Origin: Geothrix sp. SG200
GTDB taxonomy: Bacteria > Acidobacteriota > Holophagae > Holophagales > Holophagaceae
Direction of reading: 5' to 3'
Assembly: GCF_022808935.1 (NCBI RefSeq)
Contig: NZ_JAKZFR010000002.1
Span: 310,001-374,000 of the forward strand
Length of the DNA stretch: 64,000 nt
Part shown: piece after piece, positions 1-7,942 of the stretch
Position numbering within the stretch: the stretch's first letter is position 1
How the letters are laid out: each line of letters starts with the position of its first letter
Translations under genes and position numbers: made by a program
Notes under the pieces: model-generated
The model's input: the letters and a program-made list of their open reading frames with translations, nothing else
Told to the model about the DNA's origin: nothing
Database searches by the model: none

Positions 1-176
1 GCCTCTACTTCATCCCCATGCTGCTGCGCCCCTTCCGCGAGAACGAGCACAAGGCGAGGTTCGACTGGAAGCTCATCGACGAGCTCACGCCCTGCGGCGG
101 GATCCGCATCGAGGACAACCTGCTGGTGACCTCCTCCGGGCACCGGAACCTCACCCGGCCGCATCTGCCCAACTAG
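1..176 (+). CDS. pepQ: Xaa-Pro dipeptidase, C-terminal end (partial)
   Basis: Only the last 57 residues lie in the window; the 5' part is off the left edge, and the frame ends in TAG at 174-176. The visible piece carries the closing motif of M24 'pita-bread' metallopeptidases, GGIRIEDNLLVT, whose Glu is a ligand of the dinuclear metal centre. The segment before it (IPMLLRPFRENE, FDWKLIDELTP) resembles the PepQ C-terminus more than aminopeptidase P. PepQ splits Xaa-Pro dipeptides in the cytoplasm, which suits the DPP-IV-type peptidase and peptide carrier 2-6 kb downstream. The subfamily call rests on this short tail. Confidence 0.8.
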   Translation, partial: LYFIPMLLRPFRENEHKARFDWKLIDELTPCGGIRIEDNLLVTSSGHRNLTRPHLPN

Positions 177-320
177 CCCGCGGATCTGCCTGGATCCGGC
201 AACCTCACCTTTTGCTTCAGTCCCATCTTGTGAGCCGGTGCGTCTTCGGGTCTGATGGGAGGGACATCCTTTTGATCTACCTCCCAATCAGGCCCCCGGC
301 CGCCCTCCAGGAGTGACCCT

Positions 321-641
321 GTGTCCGCCCAGCCCTTCGATTCCGCCCGCGACCACCGCATCACGCGTGACGAGGCCGCGAGCCTGGTCCGGAACCACCA
401 GGTCCGCGCCGAGGCCGGCGCCCACCGCGCCTCGGCCTTCAACCGCAGCGCCTTCGAGCAGCTCCTGGCCCAGCCCGGCGCAGCCGGTATCCGCATCTAC
501 CACGCCCGGCACGCAGACGGCTCGCCGACGATGGTGATGGTGGCGGTGGACGCCGCCGGGAAGGACCTGGACAGCGCCCAGGCGGTCTACATCCAGAACA
601 GCCACGATTGCCCGCCCTATTGCACCGGAACCAGCCTCTAG
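321..641 (+). CDS. Small conserved-type hypothetical protein
   Basis: This is a 106-residue protein starting at GTG, with a good AGGAG ribosome binding site 8 bases upstream. I do not recognise a family. It has no signal peptide or membrane segment. The N-terminal half is charged and probably helical. The C-terminal half looks like a small beta fold (IRIYHARHADGSPTMVMVAV) and ends in a Cys-containing motif, NSHDCPPYC, that could bind a metal or form a disulfide. It stands alone between pepQ and a membrane protein, all on the plus strand. An imperfect inverted repeat (252-262 with 280-291) lies just upstream and may be a weak pepQ terminator. Confidence 0.6.
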   Translation: MSAQPFDSARDHRITRDEAASLVRNHQVRAEAGAHRASAFNRSAFEQLLAQPGAAGIRIYHARHADGSPTMVMVAVDAAGKDLDSAQAVYIQNSHDCPPYCTGTSL

Positions 642-669
642 GAGGACTTTTGAGGAACCTGGTGTCCCG

Positions 670-1341
670 GTGATCAAGCCCATCTATAGGTGGATCCTCC
701 TCTACGTCTTCGATCCGTTCATCCTGGCGCCGATCCTCGCTTTCGTCTGGAGCCGGATCCGGGGAGGGTTTTCCCGCCCTCACTGGATGGGAAGGTTCGT
801 CGCGGTCCAGGTCGTCGATCTGGTTCAAGGGGTCATTTTCATTGCCCTGGCCCTTTCCCACCGGAACAACCAGTGGTTCCGACATTTGTCACAGCCCGTG
901 GTCTTCGCGGGAACGCTCTGGGTGCTCGTCAGGACCTCGCACCCGTCACCACGACGGGTGGGGCTCTACTGGGCCTGTGCTGGAATCGGCCTGCTGGCCG
1001 CCGTGGCCGGGGTGTTCGTGAACGGCCTGTTCCTGCGGAATGCGCTGTTCACCACCACCCAGTGCCTGATCTTCATCGTTCTGGGCATTTACGAACTGCG
1101 CGGGCTCGCCCTGCGGGACGATGACGAGGACCTCGCGGCCAAGCCCGAGTTCTGGCTGAACAGCGCGATCCTGATCTACGGCTCCACCACCTTGATCTTC
1201 AATGCCATTTCGAACCACTTCCTGCGTGTCCTGCCGCCCCACCTGCTCCCCCTTCCCTGGCTCGTGCATGGTCTGGTGATCGTCTTCTACGAAATCGCCC
1301 TCGCCAAGGTGTTCTTATGCAGGAAGTCCATCTCTTCCTGA
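670..1341 (+). CDS. Polytopic membrane protein of unknown function
   Basis: This is a 223-residue, strongly hydrophobic protein with about six or seven predicted membrane spans and one cytoplasmic-looking acidic loop (LRDDDEDLAAKPEFW, near residues 148-162). The start is GTG; its Shine-Dalgarno (GAGG at 652-655) is rather far, so the start is uncertain. I do not recognise the family. Its last 25 bases overlap the start of a histidine kinase that has only one membrane span and no obvious sensor domain. The two are therefore probably translationally coupled, and this protein may be the kinase's membrane sensor; that is inference. Confidence 0.6.
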   Translation: MIKPIYRWILLYVFDPFILAPILAFVWSRIRGGFSRPHWMGRFVAVQVVDLVQGVIFIALALSHRNNQWFRHLSQPVVFAGTLWVLVRTSHPSPRRVGLYWACAGIGLLAAVAGVFVNGLFLRNALFTTTQCLIFIVLGIYELRGLALRDDDEDLAAKPEFWLNSAILIYGSTTLIFNAISNHFLRVLPPHLLPLPWLVHGLVIVFYEIALAKVFLCRKSISS

Positions 1342-2156
1342 TCTTCGTGCTCGCCACGTTCGTCGTGGTGGTGCTGGCATGGCTCGCGCTCTTCAGCGTG
1401 GTGTCGGCGAAGTCGCGCGTCATCCGCGAGCAGCGCAAGGCCCTGGAGGCGGAGCAGCGCCTCCGCCTGGCCCAGGAAGCCTTCATGGACAACGCGCACC
1501 ACGAGCTCCGCACGCCCGTGCAGGTGCTGGCCGGCCACCTGCAGATGGCCCGGGACCTCAGCACCAGCGAAGAACAGGTTGCGATCCTGGACCGCGCCCA
1601 GGAAACGGCCACCCGCCTGGGCCATCTGGTGCAGGGCCTCCTCGACTTCGCCAGCCTCGCCCAGGGAACCCTCACGCTGAGGCCCGGCCCGACGGACCTG
1701 GGGTCCCATCTGGCGCAGCTCGGGAAGAAGTTCGAATGCCAGGCCCGGGCCAAGGGCCTGGAGGCGAAGATCGCCATGGATCCGCTCCCCGCCCCCCTGG
1801 CCTGCGACGCGGCCCGCCTCTCCCAGGCCCTGGAGGCCCTGCTGGACAACGCGGTGGGCTTCACCGAGCGCGGTTCGGTGTCCTTCCGCATGATCGCCCG
1901 ACCCGAGGGCGGCGCCTGGCGCCTGCGCCTCGAGATCGAGGATCAGGGCCCCGGCCTGCCGCCGGACTGGGAGCGGCTTCTGAGGCCCTTCGAACAGGAG
2001 GAACGCAGCCTCCGCCGGCGGCGCGGCGGGCTCGGAATCGGGCTGCCCCTGGCCGCCGGGATCGTCCACCTGATGGGGGGTCGGATGGGCCTGATCCCGC
2101 TCACCGCGGGAACCCTGGCCTGGGTGGAGATCCGGTTGGAGGAAGCAGAGGGCTGA
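1317..2156 (+). CDS. Sensor histidine kinase, single membrane span
   Basis: This is a 279-residue HisKA/HATPase_c kinase. Residues 7-29 form one membrane span, followed by a short coiled coil. The H box NAHHELRTP puts the phosphorylated residue at His62. The ATP-binding part shows an N box (ALLDNAVGFTERG), a G1 box (EDQGPGLP) and a G2 box (GGLGIGLPLA). There is no periplasmic sensor, PAS or HAMP domain. It begins inside the preceding membrane-protein gene, which may supply sensing. No response regulator is adjacent, so it is an orphan kinase in this window. Confidence 0.85.
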   Translation: MQEVHLFLIFVLATFVVVVLAWLALFSVVSAKSRVIREQRKALEAEQRLRLAQEAFMDNAHHELRTPVQVLAGHLQMARDLSTSEEQVAILDRAQETATRLGHLVQGLLDFASLAQGTLTLRPGPTDLGSHLAQLGKKFECQARAKGLEAKIAMDPLPAPLACDAARLSQALEALLDNAVGFTERGSVSFRMIARPEGGAWRLRLEIEDQGPGLPPDWERLLRPFEQEERSLRRRRGGLGIGLPLAAGIVHLMGGRMGLIPLTAGTLAWVEIRLEEAEG

Positions 2157-2202
2157 CGAAGCCTCGTTTTCCGATATACATGGAGGATCCCCCGGAGCCT
2201 CC

Positions 2203-4365
2203 ATGCCCGTCCGCGCCCTCCTGGCCTGCCTGATTCTCGTCCCTGCCCTGTCGGGACAGGGTTCGGGGCAGCTCACCCTCGAATCCGTGGCGCATCCCAC
2301 GAAGCGGGTGGCCTATGCAGGTCGGCCCGCCACGCGCCTGGACTGGCTGCCGGACGGCGCCCTGGTGGAAACCCGCCGGGAGGGCGACCAGGTGGCCCTC
2401 TACCGGATCGATCCCGCCACCTGGGAACGGAAGCCCCTGCTGGAGTCCCCCCGCCTCCAAGCGGCCCTCGTGACGGCAGGGGCCGGAGAGGCCGCCGCCA
2501 AGGAGGCCCTCGGACGCGGCGCCTTCACCTGGAAGGAGGACCACAGCGCCTTCCTTCTGACTGTGGCGGAGCACCTCTTCCTGGTGGATGTGAAGGCGGC
2601 CACGGCCAATCGGCTCGCGGGTGGAAATCCCGAAGAAGCGTCCTTCAGCCCCGACGGCCGGCAGGTTGCCTATCTCAAGGGCAACGATCTCTACCGGGTG
2701 GAGGTGGCCACGGCCCGGGAGACCCGCCTCACCACCGGCGGTGGGGAGACTGTGTTCAATGGGCGCCTGGACTGGGTGTACCAGGAGGAGGTCTATGGCC
2801 GGGGCAGCTTCCGCGCCTTCTGGTGGGCCCCGGACTCGAAGCGCCTGGCCTACCTCAGCCTCGACGAGACCAACGTGCCGGTCTACACCCTGATGGATGA
2901 CCGCTTCCAGCCCCAGAAGGCGCTGAAGGCCCGCTACCCCAAGGCTGGGGACCCCAACCCTACCGCCCGCCTGGGCGTGGTGGACCTCACGGGGGCCACC
3001 ACCTGGATGGACGAACCCTATCCCGGCCAGGAGACCCTCATCGTCCAGGTGGGCTGGGACCCGGCCGGCCACCTGCTGGCCACCCACCAGGACCGGATCC
3101 AGAGCTGGCTGGACCTGCGCCGCTACGAAGGCGCGACCTCCCGCCTTCTCATCCACGAGAACGGCCGCGCCTGGCAGGAGCGCCTGCCCCTGCCCCACTT
3201 CCTCTCCGACGGGGGCTTCCTGTGGGAGTCCGGACGCACGGGGCGCCACCGCGTCTACCGCTACGGCAAGGACGGCCAGCTCATCGGCGCCGTCACGGCC
3301 GGGGACTGGGATGTCCGGCAGGTGCACGGCGTGGACGCCAGGACTGGGCAGCTCTATTTCGACGGGACTGAACGCAGCCCCATCGCCCTGGATGCCTACC
3401 GTGTGGGGCTTGATGGGAAGGGCCTCGTGAGGCTGACGGACCGGCCCGGCACCCACCGGGTGAAGCTCAATGCCGCGTTCACCGCCTTCCTCGACATTTG
3501 GAGCGACATCCACACCCCGCCCCAGCAGGCACTCCACGACAGCCAGGGCAAGCTGGTCCGCCTCATTGACGCCAACCCCGCCGGAGCCTGGAAGGCCCTG
3601 AAGCTTGGCAGGGTGAGCTTCCAGCAGGTGAAGACCCGCGACGGCTTCCCCATGGAAACGATGCTGGTCCTGCCCGTGGACTTCGACCCCGCGAAGAAGT
3701 ACCCCGTGTTCCAGACGCTCTACGGCGGCCCGATGGCCCCCGAAGTCCGGAACCTCTGGCGCCGGGACATGCCCTGGTTCCAGTTCCTGGCCCAGCAGGG
3801 CATCGCCACCTGGGTCTGCGACAACCGCAGCGCCTCGGGGAAGGGCCTGGCCAGCGCCCATGGCATCTACCGCAACCTGGGGGCCCAGGAGCTCCAGGAC
3901 CAGCTCGACGGCCTGGCCTGGCTGAAGGCCCAGGGCTGGGCGGACATGGACCGGATCTGCCTGGACGGCTGGAGTTACGGCGGCTTCATGACCACCTACG
4001 GACTCACCCACAGCAAGGCCTGGAAGCTGGGCATCGCCGGAGCGCCGGTCACGGACTGGCACCTCTACGACAGCATCTACACTGAGCGCTACATGGGTCT
4101 GCCCTCGGCCAACCCGGCCGGCTACGAGTCCAGCTCCGTGCTCAAGGCCGCGGCCAACCTGTCCGGCAGGCTCCTGCTGCTCCACGGCACCCTGGACGAC
4201 AACGTCCATCCCCAGAACACCGTCATGCTCATCGACGCCCTTCAGAAGGCCGGACTTCCTACGCAGATCGTGCTGCTGCCCGGCTCCGACCACAGCCCGC
4301 GCGCACCTCAGCACAACTGGGCGCGGTTCCAGACCATGTGGGAGTTCCTGTCGAAGTACCTATAG
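2203..4365 (+). CDS. Dipeptidyl peptidase IV-type serine peptidase (S9B)
   Basis: This 720-residue secreted peptidase has a signal peptide (about residues 1-19), an N-terminal beta-propeller and a C-terminal alpha/beta-hydrolase. The catalytic triad is visible as Ser591 in GWSYGG, Asp665 in HGTLDDNV and His697 in GSDHS. The paired Glu195-Glu196 in DWVYQEEVYG corresponds to the double-Glu motif that anchors the substrate N-terminus in DPP-IV, so release of N-terminal Xaa-Pro or Xaa-Ala dipeptides in the periplasm is likely. Start ATG follows GGAG. The convergent peptide-type transporter across the repeat element could import the products, and PepQ could cleave them. Confidence 0.9.
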   Translation: MPVRALLACLILVPALSGQGSGQLTLESVAHPTKRVAYAGRPATRLDWLPDGALVETRREGDQVALYRIDPATWERKPLLESPRLQAALVTAGAGEAAAKEALGRGAFTWKEDHSAFLLTVAEHLFLVDVKAATANRLAGGNPEEASFSPDGRQVAYLKGNDLYRVEVATARETRLTTGGGETVFNGRLDWVYQEEVYGRGSFRAFWWAPDSKRLAYLSLDETNVPVYTLMDDRFQPQKALKARYPKAGDPNPTARLGVVDLTGATTWMDEPYPGQETLIVQVGWDPAGHLLATHQDRIQSWLDLRRYEGATSRLLIHENGRAWQERLPLPHFLSDGGFLWESGRTGRHRVYRYGKDGQLIGAVTAGDWDVRQVHGVDARTGQLYFDGTERSPIALDAYRVGLDGKGLVRLTDRPGTHRVKLNAAFTAFLDIWSDIHTPPQQALHDSQGKLVRLIDANPAGAWKALKLGRVSFQQVKTRDGFPMETMLVLPVDFDPAKKYPVFQTLYGGPMAPEVRNLWRRDMPWFQFLAQQGIATWVCDNRSASGKGLASAHGIYRNLGAQELQDQLDGLAWLKAQGWADMDRICLDGWSYGGFMTTYGLTHSKAWKLGIAGAPVTDWHLYDSIYTERYMGLPSANPAGYESSSVLKAAANLSGRLLLLHGTLDDNVHPQNTVMLIDALQKAGLPTQIVLLPGSDHSPRAPQHNWARFQTMWEFLSKYL

Positions 4366-4681
4366 AGTGCCTAACAAAACCCCCACGGGGTCGCGCGAGG
4401 GCCGCCGGGCGAGCGAGGCGTGGAACGCGAGTCAAAGCGTAGCGGGTACTACGCGCGACGAGCGTGACGCGGCATCGCGACGCCCGCCGGCCCTCGCCCA
4501 GAGGGAGAAAGCCAGGTGGGCGCCCCGCGGCGTCACGGCCCTTGAACGATGTCCCGCATCGCCCTGCGGGCCCTTCCCTCTCGGTATCGCCTTCGGCGAT
4601 ACACGAGACGAACTGATATCTGCGGAGCATCCCACCTGGCTTTCTCGCGGCCCCGTCGGGGTTGTGTTAGGCACTCTTAGA
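4364..4681. repeat. Structured non-coding element with 32-bp terminal inverted repeats
   Basis: The roughly 315-bp gap between two convergent stop codons is filled by nested inverted repeats. The ends 4364-4395 and 4646-4677 match as inverted copies at 29 of 32 bases; each arm also contains its own CCCC/GGGG mini-hairpin. Inside, 4505-4520 is perfectly complementary to 4631-4646, 4397-4411 pairs imperfectly with 4480-4495, and GTATCGCC-TTC-GGCGATAC (4584-4602) forms an 8-bp triloop hairpin. No credible ORF is present. It may be a non-autonomous mobile element remnant or a bidirectional terminator array. The hairpin core recurs at 49.3 kb. Confidence 0.8.
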
Positions 4682-5947
4682 TCAGGCTTCCCGTGTGGCG
4701 GGCAGCATGCGGTCGTACACCCAGAGCAGCACGGCCGTGAGCACGCCCACGCCGATGATCGTCCAGAGCATGCCCGCCGGCTTATGCGTCACCTCACCAA
4801 AGTGGTGCATCAGCTTCCCGCCGAACCAGCCCCCGATGAGGGATCCAAGGCCGATGGGGAGGAAGGCGAAGCCCATGTAGGTCCCCTGCTGGCCCGGAGG
4901 GGCGAGGCGCGAGATGTATTCGTAGTAGCGCGGCGACTGCACGATCTCCCCCAGCGCGACGCAGACGAGCGTGATGATCACGCCCGTCACGGTCGGCCTG
5001 AAGATCAGCACGATCCAGGCGAGGGACGACATCAGGGTGCCGATCGTGACCGCCTTCACCGAGGCGATCTTCTGGGTAGCCAGGTTGATCAGGACTGTCA
5101 GGGAGATCACGACCAGCGGGCCGGTCATCAGCAGCAGCTCCGTGTCCGCCTTCGGATCGATGTATTTGGCGACATACAGTGGCAACGTGATGAACTCCTG
5201 CCAGTACACCACCCAGTACCCCGTGAAGATCAGCAGGAACAGCATGAACTTCGGGTTCGAAAGGACGGTGAGGAAGTTCCTGCCCGTCTCCGCCAATGAG
5301 GGGGGCGGCACATCGCCGTCTTTGCGAGGTTCCTTGAACAGCAGCAACACCGCGAAGAACATCAGGAACACGCTGATGGCCGCCACGCGGAATACGTTCT
5401 CCACGCTCATGTGCCGGTGGACGTACGACGCGACAAAGGGACCGGCGGCGCCGCCGATGTTAACCAGCGTGTAATAGATCGAATAACCGATAGAGCGGAC
5501 ATTCTCCTTCGAGGCGCGTGCGGTGGTTCCCACCACGGCCGGCTTCACCAGCGCGATGCCGAGGGCCGGCAGCATCAGCAGGAACGCCACGAGCGCGCCG
5601 AGCGGCACCAGGCCGCGCACCGGAGCCATCCAGGAGGAGCCGAGCGATCCCAGAAGGAAATAGGAGCAGCTGAGAATCAGATAGGCGAGGGAGAGCGCGC
5701 GACGGAAGCCGAGGCGATCGGCGACCGCGCCTCCGAAAGCCGCCAGGAACCAGACCAGCCCCCCAAACAATCCGGCAAGGCTGCTGGCGTCCTGGGTCGG
5801 AAACCCCAGGGATTCGTTCAGGTACCGGGCCAGGGAGGCGAAGGCCGCGTAGTAGGAGAGCCGCTCGAACAGCTCGCTGACGTTCGCGACCCAGAAGGGC
5901 CGCTCGAATCCGTCGCGGATTTCACGCAAGCGTCGAGCTGGGCTCAA
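4682..5947 (-). CDS. POT/PTR-like MFS transporter, probably peptide import
   Basis: This 421-residue carrier has about 12 membrane spans. The N-terminal ELFERLSYYAAFASLARYL matches the ELWERFSYYG-type motif of proton-coupled oligopeptide transporters. The late motif QSPRYYEYISRLAPPGQQGTYMG matches the POT segment before helix 10. Start is TTG with a strong AGGAGG four bases upstream; no better ATG exists in frame. It follows the liv-CBS cluster on the same strand after 144 bp, so it is probably a separate unit. The neighbouring secreted DPP-IV enzyme makes di- or tripeptide uptake a sensible guess; substrate is not shown by sequence. Confidence 0.75.
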   Translation of the reverse strand: MSPARRLREIRDGFERPFWVANVSELFERLSYYAAFASLARYLNESLGFPTQDASSLAGLFGGLVWFLAAFGGAVADRLGFRRALSLAYLILSCSYFLLGSLGSSWMAPVRGLVPLGALVAFLLMLPALGIALVKPAVVGTTARASKENVRSIGYSIYYTLVNIGGAAGPFVASYVHRHMSVENVFRVAAISVFLMFFAVLLLFKEPRKDGDVPPPSLAETGRNFLTVLSNPKFMLFLLIFTGYWVVYWQEFITLPLYVAKYIDPKADTELLLMTGPLVVISLTVLINLATQKIASVKAVTIGTLMSSLAWIVLIFRPTVTGVIITLVCVALGEIVQSPRYYEYISRLAPPGQQGTYMGFAFLPIGLGSLIGGWFGGKLMHHFGEVTHKPAGMLWTIIGVGVLTAVLLWVYDRMLPATREA

Positions 5948-6066
5948 GGGACCTCCTGGGGAGTGATGGTGACCTTCGATCTTCCCGGGGAACCGGAGGC
6001 AGGGTCAACCCATGCCCTCCAGGAGCCTGCCTGGGGAACACCCGGAAGGCCGCAGTTCTCCCGCCA

Positions 6067-6083
6067 CAGGCCCCGGTGGCCTG
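6067..6083 (-). terminator. Weak hairpin after the liv operon
   Basis: CAGGCC and GGCCTG pair around a five-base loop just beyond the CBS gene stop codon. The stem is short and no U tract follows, so its role as a terminator is uncertain. Confidence 0.3.
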
Positions 6084-6091
6084 CCGTGTCC

Positions 6092-6514
6092 CTACTTACC
6101 GGCTTTCGCGAACTCCACCACGGCCTTGAGCATGTCACCCACGGACATGATGCCCACCAGCTGCCCCTTGGCATCCACCACGCACAGGCCGTAGAGCTTG
6201 TGGTCGAGGATGGCCTGGGCGGCCGTGGCCAGGTCCGTATCCGGCGTCACCGTGATCGGATGCAGGTTCATGACCTCCTTCACGGCGGTCTTGGAAAGCA
6301 GGTAGTGCACTTCCCAGGTGTCCAGGGAGGTCGCCTTCCCGGGGGTGTAGTCCTTGATCATGCGCTCGGTGATCAGGCCGACGAACTTGCCACTGGCCAT
6401 GACGGGGAGCCGCCGGATGCCCTTCTCCTTCATGAGATGGATGGCCTCGATGATGGAGGCGTCCTCCTCGATGGTGATGGGGTTCTTGGTCATCCACTTT
6501 TCGACCGTGTTCAT
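6092..6514 (-). CDS. Tandem CBS-domain protein, last gene of the liv operon
   Basis: This 140-residue cytoplasmic protein consists only of two CBS motifs (MTKNPITIEEDASIIEAIHLM and VMNLHPITVTPDTDLATAAQAIL). Such pairs bind adenine nucleotides and regulate a partner. ATG at 6514 follows GAGGAGA and lies 12 bases after the livF stop, so it is co-transcribed with the transporter. The likely role is energy- or nucleotide-dependent tuning of the Liv ABC transporter or of downstream metabolism. It resembles AcuB in size and layout, but lacks the extra ACT-like region. Confidence 0.85.
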   Translation of the reverse strand: MNTVEKWMTKNPITIEEDASIIEAIHLMKEKGIRRLPVMASGKFVGLITERMIKDYTPGKATSLDTWEVHYLLSKTAVKEVMNLHPITVTPDTDLATAAQAILDHKLYGLCVVDAKGQLVGIMSVGDMLKAVVEFAKAGK

Positions 6515-6525
6515 GACGGTTCTCC

Positions 6526-7230
6526 TCACATGCCCAGGAAGGCTTTCTTGATGTGTTCGTTGGCGAGCAGTTCCTCTCCGCGGCCCGTCATGACCACGCG
6601 GCCCGTCTCCATGACGTAGGCGCGGTGCGCGATGCGAAGGGACTGGTAGACGTTCTGCTCCACGAGAAGGATGGTAACGCCCTGCTTGTTGATGCCGGTG
6701 ATGATGTCGAAGATGTTCTTCACCAGCAGGGGCGACAGGCCCAGCGAGGGCTCATCCAGGAGAAGCACCTTGGGGTTGGCCATGAGCCCCCGGGCGATGG
6801 CCAGCATCTGCTGCTCGCCGCCGGACATGGTCCCGCCCAGCTGCTGCTCCCGCTCCTTGAGGCGCGGAAACAGCTCGAAGACCCAGTCGATGTTCTTCTG
6901 GCGATCCGCCCGGGTGGCCTTGACGTAGGACCCCATGCGGAGGTTCTCCATCACGGTCATCTCCGGGAAGATCCGGCGCCCCTCGGGCACCTGGACGAGC
7001 CCGGCCTCGACCACATGATGCGGGAGCATCCTGCCGAGGTCCTTGCCCTCGAAGGTGATGCTCCCGGAGGCGGGCTTGACGAGGCGCGAGATGTTCTTGA
7101 GGGTGGTGGACTTCCCGGCGCCGTTGGCGCCGACCACCGTGACGATCTCGCCTTCGTGCACTTCCAGGTCCACGTCCCACAGGACTTTCAGATCGCCATA
7201 GGCGAAATTCAGCTTCTCGACCTTAAGCAT
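6526..7230 (-). CDS. livF: Branched-chain amino acid-type ABC transporter ATPase LivF
   Basis: This is a 234-residue ATP-binding subunit. The Walker A is GANGAGKST, the signature is MSGGEQQMLAIARG and the Walker B is VLLLDEPSLGLSP, with the LivF-typical VPEGRRIFPEMTVMENL. It pairs with LivG on the cytoplasmic face of the LivHM permease. I place the start at the ATG at 7230, overlapping the livG end by 8 bases, because the family begins with MLKVEKL. Substrate class (Leu/Ile/Val or another small amide or acid) cannot be read from the ATPase. Confidence 0.93.
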   Translation of the reverse strand: MLKVEKLNFAYGDLKVLWDVDLEVHEGEIVTVVGANGAGKSTTLKNISRLVKPASGSITFEGKDLGRMLPHHVVEAGLVQVPEGRRIFPEMTVMENLRMGSYVKATRADRQKNIDWVFELFPRLKEREQQLGGTMSGGEQQMLAIARGLMANPKVLLLDEPSLGLSPLLVKNIFDIITGINKQGVTILLVEQNVYQSLRIAHRAYVMETGRVVMTGRGEELLANEHIKKAFLGM

Positions 7231-7942
7231 GGCTCTCACCCAGATAGGCATCGATCACGTCCTGATTGCTCACCACCTCCTGGGGGGTGCCTTCGGTCAG
7301 CTTCTCGCCGGAGGTGAGGACGACGATCCGGTCAGAAATGCGCATGATGGCCTTCATGTCGTGCTCGATCACCATCTGCGTCAGGCCTTGCGCCTTGATG
7401 TCCAGGATGAGCTGGATGATCTCCTCGCTCTCGGCGGGGTTGAGGCCACCCATGACCTCGTCCAGCAGCAGGAGCTTCGGCTGCGTGGCCAGGGCCCGGG
7501 CCACCTCGAGCTTCTTCCGCTCACCGATGGGCAGGCCCCCGGCCAGGAAGTCCGCCCGGTGCTCCATGCGGACCACCTTGAGCTGCTCCATGGCCATGTC
7601 CCGGGCGGTCTTCAGCGAGATGGTTCGGGCCAGGGCGCCCACCATGACATTGTCCACCACCGACAGCTTGGCCAGGGGGCGGACCTTCTGCCACGTCCGG
7701 ACCATGCCGAGCTTGCAGACCTTGTCCGGCTGGAGCCCATTCATGCGCCGGCCATCGAAGAGGATCTCGCCCTTGGAAGGAGGGTAGTAGCCGGTGATGC
7801 AGTTGAAGAGGGTGGTCTTGCCTGCGCCATTGGGCCCGATGAGGCCCATGATCATGCCCTGCTCCATGGAGAAGGACACATCGGAATTGGCCGCCAGGCC
7901 TCCGAAGAACTTGCTGACGTTCTTGATCTCCAGGATGGGCAT
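7223..7942 (-). CDS. livG: Branched-chain amino acid-type ABC transporter ATPase LivG
   Basis: This is a 239-residue ATPase. Walker A is GPNGAGKTT and Walker B LLLLDEVMGGLNP. The signature loop reads GLPIGERKKLEVARAL, where the canonical LSGGQ is replaced by LPIGE. That divergence is common in LivG homologues. The LivG-type C-terminal extension ends in QDVIDAYLG. The start overlaps the livM stop as TGATG, giving coupled translation. It works with LivF in ATP hydrolysis. Confidence 0.93.
   Translation of the reverse strand: MPILEIKNVSKFFGGLAANSDVSFSMEQGMIMGLIGPNGAGKTTLFNCITGYYPPSKGEILFDGRRMNGLQPDKVCKLGMVRTWQKVRPLAKLSVVDNVMVGALARTISLKTARDMAMEQLKVVRMEHRADFLAGGLPIGERKKLEVARALATQPKLLLLDEVMGGLNPAESEEIIQLILDIKAQGLTQMVIEHDMKAIMRISDRIVVLTSGEKLTEGTPQEVVSNQDVIDAYLGESHA

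Noticed and set aside
2101-4314. 737-codon minus-strand open frame opposite the DPP-IV gene
   Set aside because: The plus-strand frame has a signal peptide and an intact S9 triad, so the antisense frame is a codon-bias artefact.
4369-4672. True integron attC site
   Set aside because: The end heptamers match the consensus, but the interval is about 300 bp and the arms lack the usual L/R box spacing; no integrase or cassette array is present. Kept only as an alternative.
4367-4674. Open frames inside the inverted-repeat element on both strands
   Set aside because: They are Arg/Ala-rich translations of palindromic DNA, lack ribosome sites and run through both repeat arms.
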